Below are positions 54,878 through 64,000 of a stretch of DNA of 64,000 bases, one piece after another (position 1 is the stretch's first letter; each line of letters begins with the position of its first letter). The stretch is from Cronobacter universalis NCTC 9529 (GTDB taxonomy: Bacteria > Pseudomonadota > Gammaproteobacteria > Enterobacterales > Enterobacteriaceae). The translations under genes were made by a program, and so were the position numbers. The stretch lies in NCBI RefSeq assembly GCF_001277175.1, contig NZ_CP012257.1, positions 3,038,001 to 3,102,000 of the forward strand, read 5' to 3'. Below the pieces are notes generated by a model. That model ran no database searches, was not told the origin of the DNA, and saw only the letters and a list, made by a program, of their open reading frames with translations.

Positions 54878-56482
54878 TTACTCAGAGACGGGCTGACGCG
54901 CGGCCAGCCACAGACGCAGTTGTTTTTTATCCACTTTGCCGACCGGCGTGAGCGGCAGCGCATCGACGCGCTCCACGCGATCCGGCAGTTTGAAATCGGC
55001 GACGCCCAGCTCGCGTAAAAAGCGGCGGATCTCCACCGCCTTGATCGGGCGGGTGGTGACGATATACGCGCAGCTTTTTTCGCCGAGCAGGCTGTCTTCC
55101 ATCGAAACCAGGCCCGCGTGGACGATAGCCTCGTGGCCGAGCAGCAGGTTCTCGATCTCTTCCGCGGCGATCTTCTCGCCCCCGCGGTTGATCTGATCTT
55201 TCTCGCGCCCCTGAACGGTGATGTAGCCCTGCTCATCGATGGCTACCAGATCGCCGGAGCAGTAAAACCCGTTCTCATCAAAGGCGCTGGCGTTGTGTTC
55301 AGGACTGTTGTAGTAACCGCGGAAGGTGTACGGGCCGCGCGTCATCAGCCGTCCTGTTTCACCGCGCGGCAGCGGGTTGCCGTTTTCATCCGCCACCCAG
55401 ACCTCATCGTCCGGGCTCATCGGGCGGCCCTGGGTGGTGAAGATGCGCTCGTCCGGGTCGTCCAGGCGGGTGTAGTTGACCAGCCCTTCGGCCATGCCGA
55501 ACACCTGCTGAAGCTGACAGCCGATCTCCGCAGGAATGCGCGCGGCGAGCGTGTCGGAAAGCCGCGCGCCGCCGACCTGCAACAGTTTCAGCGATGCCAG
55601 CTGGCGGTTGTCGCCCCACTCCTGAATGGCCTGCAGCCAGAGGCTGACGGCGGGCGGCACCAGCGCGGTGACGTTAATCTGGTGCGCCTCAATCAGCGGA
55701 AAGCAGAGCGTCGCGCTCGGGTCGCGCGCCAGCACCACACAGCCTTCGGCGAAGAAGACGCCGAGCGCGCCGGGGGAGCTTAACGGGTAGTTGTGCGCCG
55801 CGGGCAGCGCGCAGAGGTAGCGCGTTTCGCGGGTGAATGCGCAAATCTCCACGCTGCGGCGAATGCTGTAGTAGTAGTCGTTGTGCGTGCGCGGGATGAG
55901 CTTCGGCGTGCCGGTACTGCCGCCGGAAAGCTGGAAAAACGCCACTTCATCGGCGGCGGACGGCGTGAGGATAACATCCGCTTCAGGCTCTGAAATCAGC
56001 GCGTCCAGCCCGTCGCCGCGCAGAAGCGTCATACGCAGCGACGGATGCTGCGCTTTCAGCGCCGTGATATACGCGTCGTCGCTAAAGAGCGCGTGCTCGC
56101 GGTCGGCGATCAGCAGCGCCGGGACAATCTGGCGCGCGTATGCGTCAAGCTCGGTGCGCTGATGGCTGAACAGCGCGTTAACCGGCACCACGCCAATTTT
56201 CAACAGCGCGAAGAACACGATGTAAAACTCCGCCACGTTGCCAAGCTGCACCAGCGCGGTGTCGCCGCGCTGAAGCCCGCGACGCGCCAGCGCGCCCGCA
56301 AGACGTGTAGCTGCCGCATCCAGCTCGCGGTAGCTGTAGCGGCGCTCGCCGTCGATAAGCGCCGTCGCGGCACTCTGCGCGTGGCGGCTCAGAATATCGG
56401 TGAGCGGCAGGTCAAGCCAGTAGCCGCGGGCGCGGTAGCGCGCGGCGAGATCGTCCGGCCAGCGGGTGTAAGGGATCGTCAT
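54878..56482 (-). CDS. entE: 2,3-dihydroxybenzoate-AMP ligase EntE
   Basis: 534 residues; ANL-superfamily adenylating enzyme that activates DHB and loads it on EntB. P-loop-like core motif [21 protein letters not shown]5 [16 protein letters not shown]8 [20 protein letters not shown], catalytic lysine in [12 protein letters not shown] (last ~15 residues). Nine bases separate it from entB and ten from entC. Confidence 0.97.
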   Translation of the reverse strand: MTIPYTRWPDDLAARYRARGYWLDLPLTDILSRHAQSAATALIDGERRYSYRELDAAATRLAGALARRGLQRGDTALVQLGNVAEFYIVFFALLKIGVVPVNALFSHQRTELDAYARQIVPALLIADREHALFSDDAYITALKAQHPSLRMTLLRGDGLDALISEPEADVILTPSAADEVAFFQLSGGSTGTPKLIPRTHNDYYYSIRRSVEICAFTRETRYLCALPAAHNYPLSSPGALGVFFAEGCVVLARDPSATLCFPLIEAHQINVTALVPPAVSLWLQAIQEWGDNRQLASLKLLQVGGARLSDTLAARIPAEIGCQLQQVFGMAEGLVNYTRLDDPDERIFTTQGRPMSPDDEVWVADENGNPLPRGETGRLMTRGPYTFRGYYNSPEHNASAFDENGFYCSGDLVAIDEQGYITVQGREKDQINRGGEKIAAEEIENLLLGHEAIVHAGLVSMEDSLLGEKSCAYIVTTRPIKAVEIRRFLRELGVADFKLPDRVERVDALPLTPVGKVDKKQLRLWLAARQPVSE

Positions 56483-56492
56483 GCGTAAAACC

Positions 56493-57659
56493 TCAGTGAA
56501 GACCTAAAACGTGGAGCATGGTGGAGAGCTTGACGCCGGTTTCGCGCCACTCCGAGGCCGGATCGGACGCCGGAACAATCCCCGCGCCCGCAAACAGCCG
56601 CACCTGATTTTCCCGCAGACGCGCGCAGCGGATAGTCACCGCCCACTCGCCGTTGCCGTCGGCATCGCACCAGCCGACAATTCCGCCGAACAGCTCGCGA
56701 TCGAACGGTTCCAGCTCGGCGATATACGCTTTCGCCGCTTCATGCGGGTAACCGCTCAGCGCGGGCGTCGGGTGCAGCAGGCAGGCGAGCGACAGCGCGT
56801 TGTCATCCGCAAAGCGCGTTTCGCCCTCGACGGGCGTCGCGAGATGCCAGAGCGTCGGCGTGGTAATCAGCTCCGGCGCGCCCGGCATCGCGAGGCGCTG
56901 GCTGCGCGGCGCGAGTACGTCGCGCATCGCCTGCGTCACCAGCTCATGTTCATGGCGATCTTTGGCCGAGCAGAGCAGCGCCTGGCCTGCGCTTTTATCC
57001 TGCGCCGCGTCGGCATGGCGGCGCGCGGAGCCCGCCAGCGGCAGCGAGCTGAACGTATCGCCGTCTTTGCGCAGCAGCAGTTCCGGGCTCGCGCCGAGCA
57101 GCGCGCCGCCGTCCGGCAGCGGCACATGGAAGTTAAAACTCGCGGGGTTTTGCGCCACCAGACGCGCCAGCAGCGCCAGGCTGTCCGGGGCCTGCCCGGT
57201 GGTGATATCGATAAGGCGGGAGAGGACGATTTTACTGACCGCAGGCGTCGCGGTCAGCGCGGCGGCGCGCGCCACCATCGCCCTGAACGTCGCCTCGTCC
57301 GGGAGCGCTTCACGGCGGATAACGCGCGGCGCGGCGCTGTTGTCGATAAGCGAATAACCGCCGCGCGCGGTATCGCTGTAGCTTTCAGGAATAAACAGCG
57401 CGGACGGTTTGCGGGTATCGAACGGAATAGCGCCGACGACGATGGGGCGCGCGATGCCCTGCCTGCGGGCGCGGTCGAACGCGTCGCGTAGCGCGGTCTG
57501 AAACACGCCGTGGCGCTCTGCGCCGTCGGCGGCAGGCGTCTCCAGCCGCGTAAAACAGCCGCGGGTGGTGAAACTGCGATAAGGCGACATGAAGAAAAAG
57601 CTGTCAGATGAAAGGGATGCGGCAGCGTCGCAGCGTTCCCCGGCCAGTGACGTATCCAT
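56493..57659 (-). CDS. entC: isochorismate synthase EntC
   Basis: 388 residues. Chorismate-binding enzyme converting chorismate to isochorismate. Conserved blocks: FSKIVLSR-type [74 protein letters not shown] and [20 protein letters not shown]. The start MDTSLAGE has GGAGG upstream. First gene of the operon; a Fur box lies 29 bases upstream. Confidence 0.96.
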   Translation of the reverse strand: MDTSLAGERCDAAASLSSDSFFFMSPYRSFTTRGCFTRLETPAADGAERHGVFQTALRDAFDRARRQGIARPIVVGAIPFDTRKPSALFIPESYSDTARGGYSLIDNSAAPRVIRREALPDEATFRAMVARAAALTATPAVSKIVLSRLIDITTGQAPDSLALLARLVAQNPASFNFHVPLPDGGALLGASPELLLRKDGDTFSSLPLAGSARRHADAAQDKSAGQALLCSAKDRHEHELVTQAMRDVLAPRSQRLAMPGAPELITTPTLWHLATPVEGETRFADDNALSLACLLHPTPALSGYPHEAAKAYIAELEPFDRELFGGIVGWCDADGNGEWAVTIRCARLRENQVRLFAGAGIVPASDPASEWRETGVKLSTMLHVLGLH

Positions 57660-57687
57660 GCGCTCCTCCTGTACCAAAAAGTGAACT

Positions 57688-57706
57688 GATAATTGTTATC
57701 ATTTGT
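57688..57706. promoter_or_regulatory. Fur box, entC/fepB divergent promoter
   Basis: GATAATTGTTATCATTTGT matches 13 of 19 positions of the Fur consensus and is close to entC. Confidence 0.8.
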
Positions 57707-57798
57707 ATTTGGAGGCGTAACCTAAGGCGAAATGACGGGGTTGTCAACCACAGGGGAGAAGTGGAGGCGAAAGCGCCGCTTGCATCCTGTCGGCAAAT

Positions 57799-57817
57799 GA
57801 TGAAAATGAGAAGCATT
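57799..57817. promoter_or_regulatory. candidate second Fur box near fepB
   Basis: GATGAAAATGAGAAGCATT, a weaker GATAAT-like array 29 bases upstream of fepB. Confidence 0.45.
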
Positions 57818-57845
57818 ATTAACTCATCGTACAGGAATTGTAGCC

Positions 57846-58805
57846 GTGACGTTCACTTCCGCCCTGCGCGCCGTACTCGCCGCCAGCCTGCTGGTTTTAG
57901 GAATATCCTCAGTCTCACAGGCGGCGTCGTGGCCGCGTCAGGTTACCGACAGCCGCGGCGTACATACGCTTGAAAAAGCGCCGCAGCGCATTGTCTCTAC
58001 CAGCGTCACGCTGACCGGTTCGTTGCTGGCGATTGACGCGCCGGTGGTGGCGAGCGGCGCGACGTCGCCAGGCAACCGCGTCGCCGACGACCAGGGGTTT
58101 CTGCGCCAGTGGGGTGATATCGCCAAAGCGCGTCATGTTGAGCGGCTGTATATCGGCGAGCCAAACGCCGAAGCCGTGGCCGCGCAGATGCCGGATCTGA
58201 TTCTGGTGAGCGCCACCGGCGGCGATTCGGCGCAGGCGCTGTACGAACAGTTTTCCGCTATCGCGCCGACATTAATCATCAATTACGACGACAAAAGCTG
58301 GCAGGCGCTGTTAACGCAGCTCGGCGAGATAACAGGTCATGAGAAGCAGGCCGCCGCGCGCATCGCGCAGTTTGACCAGCAGCTCGCGCAGGCGAAAGCG
58401 CAGATGACGCTGCCGCCGCAGCCCGTGAGCGCGCTGGTTTATAACCCCGCCGCGCACGGCGCGAATCTCTGGACCGCCGAATCGGCGCAGGGGAAACTGC
58501 TCGGCCAGCTCGGCTTTACGCTCGCGCCGCCCCCTGCCGCGCACGGCCTCACCAGCATGGGCAAACGCCACGATATTATTCAGCTCGGCGGTGAAAATCT
58601 GGCGGCGGGGCTGAACGGCGAGACGCTGTTTTTGTTCGCCGCCGATGATAAAGACGCCGCGGCGCTGCTGCGCGATCCGCTGCTGGCCCACCTTCCGGCG
58701 GTGAAAAATAAACGGGTTTACGCGCTCGGCACCGAAACCTTCCGGCTCGATTACTACAGCGCCAGCCTGTTGCTGAAACGGCTTGAAGCATTGTTCAAAC
58801 AGTAA
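57846..58805 (+). CDS. fepB: ferric enterobactin periplasmic binding protein FepB
   Basis: 319 residues from a GTG start, with a signal peptide ending VSQAA (about residue 30). Class III binding protein: [60 protein letters not shown] as in E. coli FepB. It delivers ferric enterobactin to FepDGC. Divergent from entC; a terminator shared with entS follows. Confidence 0.95.
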   Translation: MTFTSALRAVLAASLLVLGISSVSQAASWPRQVTDSRGVHTLEKAPQRIVSTSVTLTGSLLAIDAPVVASGATSPGNRVADDQGFLRQWGDIAKARHVERLYIGEPNAEAVAAQMPDLILVSATGGDSAQALYEQFSAIAPTLIINYDDKSWQALLTQLGEITGHEKQAAARIAQFDQQLAQAKAQMTLPPQPVSALVYNPAAHGANLWTAESAQGKLLGQLGFTLAPPPAAHGLTSMGKRHDIIQLGGENLAAGLNGETLFLFAADDKDAAALLRDPLLAHLPAVKNKRVYALGTETFRLDYYSASLLLKRLEALFKQ

Positions 58806-58834
58806 AAGACGGGGCCGGATGGCCCCTTTTTTAA
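58806..58834. terminator. terminator (fepB/entS)
   Basis: GGGGCC-GGAT-GGCCCC followed by TTTTTT at the convergent ends of fepB and entS. Confidence 0.85.
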
Positions 58835-60075
58835 TGCGGCGCGGGTTCCGGCGGCGGCTGGCGCAACCGGCGCAGTTCCGCCAAAAGCAGCGCCAGCGCA
58901 AGGGTAACGATCGCAAGCCCAATCCCGCCCACGCTCGCGGCGCTCACCGGCGACAGCCAGGCGCCCATACCGCCGAGCGCCGCCGCGCCGATGGCGTCGC
59001 CCGTGACGTTTTGCGCGGTCCACAGGCCGTTAATGCGCCCGAGCATGTGATCCGGCGTCCGGGTCTGGATAAGCTGGTACTGGATAAGCGAGCTCACGCC
59101 GCTCAGGTAGCCGAACAGCGTCAGGCAGATAAACGCCAGCGGCCAGAACGGCATCAGGCTGAATGCGCCGACGGCCAACAGCGCCAGCACCGAGGAAATC
59201 AGCAGCGTGCGGCCAGGGCGCGGGGCGTGCGCGAGCCCGCCGCTGGTGAGCGCCCCCAGCGCCGCGCCGAGCGGCACCGCGGCGTACAGTACGCCGATTT
59301 CGCCGCTCGCCATCTGCCAGTGGTTCGCAAGCGCGGGATAAAGCACACGCACCGCGCTCGCCATCGTCAGCAGCGCGCCGACCAGCGCCACGCCGCCCAC
59401 GACCGGGCTTGCCGCAAGAAAGCGCAGCCCGTCGGCCAGCGCGCGCAGCGGATGCTGGCGTTGCATCTGCGGCGCGGGGAGCGCCGGGAGGGTGAGCAGC
59501 GGCAGGAGCGTGAGAAAAGTTCCGAGCGCCGCCAGCGCGTAGTTCCAGGCCACGCCGCCCCAGGCCAGCAGCACGCCGCCGAGTAGCGGCGAAATTACCG
59601 AGCCCAGACGCACCGTCAGCATGGTAATCGCCCCCGCCTGCATCAGGTTTTCACGCCCGACGATGGCGGGCGTCGCCGCCAGCAGCGCCGTCACGCCGAT
59701 CGCCCCGAAAAACCCGTCCCATAACCCGAGCAGATAAATCGCAGTGACCGACGACGCGGGCAGCACGGCGTTGATCCACAGCCCGATAAACCCGAGGCCG
59801 CAAGTGGAACGCGCCAGCAGAATAAGCGTTTTGCGCTCATAGCGGTCGGCCAGCACGCCGCCGGTCATCAGCCCGATAAACATCGCCGCCCCGGTGAGCG
59901 TGACCGCCAGCCCCACCTGGAAGGGCGAGCCGGTGAGCGTCTGGATCTGTACCGGCACCGCCACGCCGAGCAGTCCAAGGCCGAGAATGGAGATAAAGCG
60001 CGCCAGAAAGACGGCGCGATAAGCGGGATGGGTTTTCAGTAACGAGAGGTTCAGTAACAGCGAATGTCGGTTCAT
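58831..60075 (-). CDS. entS: enterobactin exporter EntS
   Basis: 414-residue MFS exporter with twelve membrane segments, matching E. coli EntS ([60 protein letters not shown] motif [21 protein letters not shown]). Exports enterobactin to the periplasm. Divergent from fepD across a strong Fur box. Confidence 0.96.
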   Translation of the reverse strand: MNRHSLLLNLSLLKTHPAYRAVFLARFISILGLGLLGVAVPVQIQTLTGSPFQVGLAVTLTGAAMFIGLMTGGVLADRYERKTLILLARSTCGLGFIGLWINAVLPASSVTAIYLLGLWDGFFGAIGVTALLAATPAIVGRENLMQAGAITMLTVRLGSVISPLLGGVLLAWGGVAWNYALAALGTFLTLLPLLTLPALPAPQMQRQHPLRALADGLRFLAASPVVGGVALVGALLTMASAVRVLYPALANHWQMASGEIGVLYAAVPLGAALGALTSGGLAHAPRPGRTLLISSVLALLAVGAFSLMPFWPLAFICLTLFGYLSGVSSLIQYQLIQTRTPDHMLGRINGLWTAQNVTGDAIGAAALGGMGAWLSPVSAASVGGIGLAIVTLALALLLAELRRLRQPPPEPAPH

Positions 60076-60145
60076 TACAGGGCCTTAACGCGAATTTTCC
60101 TTGCCGGATAACGGGACGGCCATGCTAACATAGCCAGATAAGAGT

Positions 60146-60164
60146 GATAATAACTATCATTATC
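60146..60164. promoter_or_regulatory. Fur box, entS/fepD divergent promoter
   Basis: GATAATAACTATCATTATC matches 16 of 19 positions of the Fur consensus; between entS and fepD, 18 bases before the fepD start. Confidence 0.9.
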
Positions 60165-60182
60165 GATTCCAGGATGTGCGTT

Positions 60183-61190
60183 ATGTCGGCCTCGCGCCTT
60201 TCCTCCAGGATGGTTGTCCTGGGGTGTCTCTTGTTACTGCTGCTGTTGATGGTCGCCCTCAGCCTGCTGGCGGGCGCCAAATCCCTGCCCTTCTCTCTCG
60301 TGATGGACGCGCTCACCGGCACCTGCCGCGAGGCGGACTGCACCATCGTGCTGGATGCGCGTCTGCCGCGCACCCTTGCGGGTATTGTCGCGGGACTGTC
60401 GCTCGGGCTTGCCGGCGCGCTGATGCAAACGCTGACCCGCAACCCGCTCGCCGACCCCGGCCTGTTAGGCGTCAATTCCGGCGCCAGTTTCGCCATTGTG
60501 CTGGGCGCGGCGCTGTGGGGCGTGAGCGATCCGCTGCATATTCTCGCGCTGGCGCTGTGCGGTGCGCTGGCCGCCACACTCGTGGTGGCGTTTACCGGCA
60601 GCGCGGGCGGCGGGCAGCTTAGCCCGGTGCGCCTGACGCTCGCGGGCGTGGCGCTGGCCGCGGTGCTGGAAGGGCTTTCCGGCGGCATCGCGCTGTTAAA
60701 CCCGGTGGTGTATGACCAGCTGCGCTTCTGGCAGGCGGGCTCGCTTGATATCCGCACCCTGACGACGCTTAAAGCCATTGTGCCGGTCGTGCTCACGGGC
60801 GCGGTTATCGCGCTGCTGCTGGGGCGCGCCCTGAACAGCCTGAGCATGGGCAGCGACACGGCGACGGCGCTCGGCAGCCGCGTGGCGCGCACGCAGGTGT
60901 TCGGGCTTATCGCCATTACGCTCCTGTGCGCCAGCGCCACCGCCGTGGTCGGCCCCATCGCCTTTATCGGCCTGATGATGCCGCACTTGGCGCGCTGGCT
61001 GGTGGGCGCGGATCACCGCTGGTCGCTGCCGGTGACGCTGCTCGCCACGCCGTCGCTGCTGCTGCTCGCGGATATCATTGGCAGGCTGGTAGTGCCGGGC
61101 GAACTGCGGGTATCGGTGGTCAGCGCGTTTATCGGCGCGCCCGCGCTGATTTATCTGGTGCGCCAGCGGCGCGGCGGAGCGTCGCTATGA
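60183..61190 (+). CDS. fepD: ferric enterobactin permease FepD
   Basis: 335 residues, FecCD-family permease: DCTIVLDARLPRTLAGIVAG, LMQTLTRNPLADPGLLGVNS, LRFWQAGSLDIRTL, GPIAFIGLMMPHLARWLVGA. The start MSASRLSSRMV is chosen by alignment; upstream in-frame ATGs lie over the Fur box. Overlaps fepG by four bases (ATGA). Confidence 0.96.
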   Translation: MSASRLSSRMVVLGCLLLLLLLMVALSLLAGAKSLPFSLVMDALTGTCREADCTIVLDARLPRTLAGIVAGLSLGLAGALMQTLTRNPLADPGLLGVNSGASFAIVLGAALWGVSDPLHILALALCGALAATLVVAFTGSAGGGQLSPVRLTLAGVALAAVLEGLSGGIALLNPVVYDQLRFWQAGSLDIRTLTTLKAIVPVVLTGAVIALLLGRALNSLSMGSDTATALGSRVARTQVFGLIAITLLCASATAVVGPIAFIGLMMPHLARWLVGADHRWSLPVTLLATPSLLLLADIIGRLVVPGELRVSVVSAFIGAPALIYLVRQRRGGASL

Positions 61191-62179
61191 GATCCGTTCC
61201 CCCTCGTTTAGGGCTCTTTTGCCTGCTGATGTTGAGCCTGTGCATCGGTCTCGGCCTCTGGGCGCTGACGCAGGGCGCGGTAACGCTTGAAGCCCGTAAG
61301 GTGCTGGAGGCGCTGACCGGCCACGCGCCGCGCAATGTTGCGCTTATCGTCACCGAATGGCGGCTGCCGCGCGTGGCGATGGCGCTGCTGCTGGGTGCCG
61401 CGCTCGGCGTGAGCGGCGCGATTTTCCAGTCGCTGATGCGCAACCCTTTAGGCAGCCCGGATGTGATGGGCTTTAACACCGGCGCCTGGAGCGGCGTGCT
61501 GGTGGCGATGGTGCTGGCGGGCCAGCACCAGTCCGCTATCGCGTTCACCGCCATCGCGGGCGGCACGCTGACGGCGTTTATCGTCTGGCTCCTCGCCTGG
61601 CGCAACGGCATCGACACTTTCCGGCTGATTATTATCGGCATTGGCGTGCGCGCGATGCTGGTGGCGTTCAATACGTGGCTGCTGTTGCAGGCGTCGCTTG
61701 AGACGGCGCTGTCGGCGGGCCTGTGGAACGCCGGTTCGCTGAACGGCATCACCTGGGGCAAAACGCTGCCCGCCGCCCCGCTGCTTGCGCTGGCGCTGCT
61801 GGCGAGCGCGCTGCTGGTGCGCCGGATGCGGCTTCTGGAGATGGGCGACGACAGCGCCTGCGCGCTGGGTGTGGCGGTGGAACGCTCTCGCCTGCTGCTG
61901 ATGCTGACCGGCGTGGTGCTGACCGCAGGCGCGACGGCGATGGCCGGGCCGATTTCGTTTGTCGCGCTGGTGGCGCCGCATATCGCGCGTCGCTTAAGCG
62001 GCACCGCGCGCTTCGGGCTGACCCAGGCGGCGCTGTGCGGCGCGCTACTGCTGCTGGCCGCCGATCTGTGCGCGCAGTATCTGTTTACGCCTTATCAGCT
62101 GCCGGTGGGCACCGTCACCGTCTGCCTCGGCGGCATTTATCTCATCGCCTTGTTGATACAGGAGTCACGCAAGAGATGA
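61187..62179 (+). CDS. fepG: ferric enterobactin permease FepG
   Basis: 330 residues, as in E. coli. Partner of FepD: TEWRLPRVAMALLLGAALGV, FQSLMRNPLGSPDVMGFNTG, WNAGSLNGITWGKTLP, GPISFVALVAPHIARRLSG. Start set by the ATGA overlap with fepD; the same overlap joins it to fepC. Confidence 0.97.
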   Translation: MRSVPPRLGLFCLLMLSLCIGLGLWALTQGAVTLEARKVLEALTGHAPRNVALIVTEWRLPRVAMALLLGAALGVSGAIFQSLMRNPLGSPDVMGFNTGAWSGVLVAMVLAGQHQSAIAFTAIAGGTLTAFIVWLLAWRNGIDTFRLIIIGIGVRAMLVAFNTWLLLQASLETALSAGLWNAGSLNGITWGKTLPAAPLLALALLASALLVRRMRLLEMGDDSACALGVAVERSRLLLMLTGVVLTAGATAMAGPISFVALVAPHIARRLSGTARFGLTQAALCGALLLLAADLCAQYLFTPYQLPVGTVTVCLGGIYLIALLIQESRKR

Positions 62180-62967
62180 CTACGACCTCACGCTTGACCG
62201 GCGAAGCGCTGACGCTGGGCTACGGCGATTTTCGCGTCGCCGACGGGCTGAACGTGGCGATCCCGGATGGCAAATTCACCGCGATTATCGGTCCGAACGG
62301 CTGCGGCAAATCGACGCTGCTGCGCACGCTGAGCCGTCTGATGAAACCGCTCGGCGGGCAGGTGCGGCTCGATGGCGAGGCTATTCAGCGCTTCGCCACT
62401 AAAGAGGTGGCGCGGCGTATTGGCCTGCTCGCGCAGAACGCCAGCGCGCCGGGGGATATCACCGTTGCGGAGCTGGTGGCGCGCGGGCGTTATCCGCATC
62501 AGCCGCTGTTTACCCGCTGGCGCGACGAGGACGAGCGCGCGGTGCAAAAGGCGATGGCGGCGACCGGCGTGACCGCGCTTGCCGACCAGAGCGTCGATAC
62601 GCTCTCCGGCGGCCAGCGCCAGCGCGCCTGGATTGCGATGGTGCTGGCGCAGGAGACCTCGATTTTGCTGCTCGATGAGCCGACCACCTGGCTTGATATC
62701 AGCCATCAGATCGATCTGCTGGAGCTGCTGAGCGCGCTTAATCGCGAGCAGGGGTATACGCTTGCCGCGGTGTTGCACGATTTGAACCAGGCGTGCCGCT
62801 ACGCGAACCATCTGATCGCGTTGCGGGACGGGAAGATTATCGCCGAGGGCGCGCCTTCTGAGATTGTGGACGCGGCGCTTATCGAGGCGATTTACGGATT
62901 GCGGTGCATGATTATTGAGGATCCGGTGGCGGGTACGCCGCTGGTGGTGCCGCTCGGGCGGCGGTAG
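62176..62967 (+). CDS. fepC: ferric enterobactin ABC ATPase FepC
   Basis: 263 residues. Walker A GPNGCGKST, signature LSGGQRQRAWIAMVLAQ, Walker B ILLLDEPTTWLDISHQ, H-loop VLHDLNQACRYANHL. Drives FepDG uptake. In E. coli fepE and entF follow; here the coding ends at VVPLGRR and a repeat array begins 25 bases later. Confidence 0.97.
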   Translation: MTTTSRLTGEALTLGYGDFRVADGLNVAIPDGKFTAIIGPNGCGKSTLLRTLSRLMKPLGGQVRLDGEAIQRFATKEVARRIGLLAQNASAPGDITVAELVARGRYPHQPLFTRWRDEDERAVQKAMAATGVTALADQSVDTLSGGQRQRAWIAMVLAQETSILLLDEPTTWLDISHQIDLLELLSALNREQGYTLAAVLHDLNQACRYANHLIALRDGKIIAEGAPSEIVDAALIEAIYGLRCMIIEDPVAGTPLVVPLGRR

Positions 62968-62992
62968 TGGGCAATGAGGCGTCAGGGTAAAT

Positions 62993-63316
62993 GGTGGGTG
63001 CGCTTCGCTTACCCACCCTACGAAATCAACCTTTCCTGTAGGACGGGTAAGCCTGCGCACCCGCCGTTAACGTCAGGTGGGTGCGCTGCGCTTACCCCCC
63101 TACAAAATCAACCTTTCCTGTAAGGCGGGTAAGCCTGCGCAACCGCCATTAACGTCAGGTGGGTGCGCCGCTTACCCCCCTACAAAATCAACCTTTCCTG
63201 TAGGACGGGTAAGCCTGCGCACCCGCCGTTAACGTCAGGTGGGTGCGCTTCGCTTACCCACCCTACGAAATCAACCTTCCTGTAGGGCGGGTAAGCCTGC
63301 GCACCCGCCGTTAACG
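62993..63316. repeat. tandem array of the double-hairpin intergenic repeat (4 units)
   Basis: Four head-to-tail units starting at 62993, 63076, 63158 and 63238 (periods 83, 82, 80). Each has a GGTGGGT...ACCCACC-type hairpin, CTAC-AAATCAACCTTTCCT-GTAG spacer and a GGCGGGT...ACCCGCC-type hairpin, then GTTAACGTCA. The inner two units carry small deletions in the first hairpin. It fills the fepC-maeB gap. Confidence 0.9.
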
Positions 63317-63318
63317 CC

Positions 63319-64000
63319 TTACAGCGGGTTGGTTTGCGCTTCGACTACCGCCAGCGCCACCATATTCACGATACGGCGAACCGAGGCGATTGGCGTCAAC
63401 ACATGCACCGGTTTCGCGACGCCCATCAGCACCGGCCCTACGGTCACGCCCTCGGAGCTCGACACGCGCAGCAGGTTATAACTGATACGCGCCGCTTCCA
63501 CGTTCGGCATAATCAGGATGTTGGCCGAGCCTTTCAGCGGGCTGTCCGGCATACGATCGTTGCGGATGCTCTCCACCAGCGCCGCGTCGCCGTGCATCTC
63601 GCCGTCGATCATCAGATCCGGGGCGCGCTCACGCACCAGCTGTAGCGTCTCGCGCATTTTGCTGGCGGCGGGCGAATCGGAAGATCCGAAGTTGGAATGC
63701 GACAACAGCGCCACTTTCGGCTCGATCCCGAAACGACGCACCGTTTCCGCCGCCATGACCGTAATCTCCGCCAGCTGTTCCGGCGTCGGATCGTCGTTCA
63801 CGTACGTGTCGGCGATAAAGGTGTTGCCGCTCGGCAGCAGGAGCGCGTTCATCGCGCCTGCGGCCTTCACGCCGTCGCGATAGCCGAAAATCTGCTGAAC
63901 CACGCTGAAATGTTCGTGGTAATCGCCGATCGTACCGCAAATCATGGCGTCGGCTTCGCCGCGATGCACCATGATGGCGCCAATCACCGTACTGTTGCCG
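63319..64000 (-). CDS. maeB: NADP-dependent malic enzyme MaeB, C-terminal part
   Basis: About 227 residues of the C-terminal phosphotransacetylase-like domain of MaeB; the rest lies beyond the window. GEADAMICGTIGDYHEHFSV, LPSGNTFIADTYVND, RFGIEPKVALLSHSNFGSSD and the ending VLTPIASVRRIVNMVALAVV match E. coli MaeB. This domain regulates the malic enzyme and has no catalytic role in decarboxylation. In E. coli maeB is beside the eut operon, which is not present here. Confidence 0.95.
   Translation of the reverse strand, partial: GNSTVIGAIMVHRGEADAMICGTIGDYHEHFSVVQQIFGYRDGVKAAGAMNALLLPSGNTFIADTYVNDDPTPEQLAEITVMAAETVRRFGIEPKVALLSHSNFGSSDSPAASKMRETLQLVRERAPDLMIDGEMHGDAALVESIRNDRMPDSPLKGSANILIMPNVEAARISYNLLRVSSSEGVTVGPVLMGVAKPVHVLTPIASVRRIVNMVALAVVEAQTNPL

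Noticed and set aside
62993..63316. CRISPR array
   Set aside because: Units are ~81 bp and repeated along their whole length, with internal hairpins and no unique spacers; no cas genes nearby.

Overview
The window is GC-rich, densely coded enterobacterial chromosome. About sixty protein genes can be supported, plus six tRNA genes. Product sequences and gene order (ypdK-alaC-ypdAB-glk, ypeC-mntH-nupC-pdeA, yfeCD-gltX, ligA-zipA-cysZ-cysK-ptsHI-crr, cysM-cysAWTP, yfeXYZ, ypeA-amiA-hemF, maeB) follow the 51-56 min region of Escherichia coli closely, but with rearrangements. An indolepyruvate decarboxylase gene, absence of fry, pdxK and eut genes, and an enterobactin-type cluster lying next to maeB all point to a non-Escherichia member of Enterobacteriaceae. 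Cronobacter or a close relative is my best guess, inferred from memory of gene content and not from any search.

Layout. 1-3.0 kb: end of a CorA-family transporter, a cupin, the 23-residue membrane protein YpdK and the alanine transaminase AlaC. 3.0-9.7 kb: a DUF1479 protein, the YpdA/YpdB two-component system, glucokinase and an indolepyruvate decarboxylase. 9.8-16.4 kb: an aldo/keto reductase, YpeC, the manganese importer MntH with MntR and Fur sites, the nucleoside transporter NupC and the PdeA-type EAL protein. 16.5-19.9 kb: two tRNA-Ala, YfeC/YfeD, GltX, three tRNA-Val and one tRNA-Lys. 20-36 kb: YpeB, LigA, ZipA, then a sulfur and PTS block (cysZ, cysK, ptsHI-crr, cysM, cysPTWA), then yfeX, yfeY and yfeZ. 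36-39 kb: an OB-fold periplasmic protein, ypeA, amiA and hemF.

39-47.7 kb is the most distinctive part. Methylthioribose-phosphate isomerase (mtnA) and methylthioribose kinase (mtnK) diverge around a tandem array of MetJ boxes. Next to them lies a four-gene operon (sugar-type ABC ATPase, permease, periplasmic binding protein, LVIVD beta-propeller), divergent from a ybdH/hcxA-type dehydrogenase. That divergent promoter region also carries two MetJ-like operators. I infer a methionine-regulated module for uptake and use of methylthioribose or a related organosulfur compound. This is a prediction.

47.7-64 kb: an MFS transporter, a toxin-antitoxin pair, ybdD, cstA, and an iron-regulated catecholate siderophore block (entCEBAH, fepB, entS, fepDGC) with Fur boxes in both divergent promoters. 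entF, fes, fepA and entD are not here: the cluster stops at fepC, followed by a four-unit tandem array of an ~81-bp hairpin repeat and then the end of maeB. Partial and single copies of the same repeat are scattered through intergenic gaps from 41 kb on. As shown, the block can make and activate 2,3-dihydroxybenzoate and import ferric catecholate siderophore, but enterobactin assembly would need genes outside the window.
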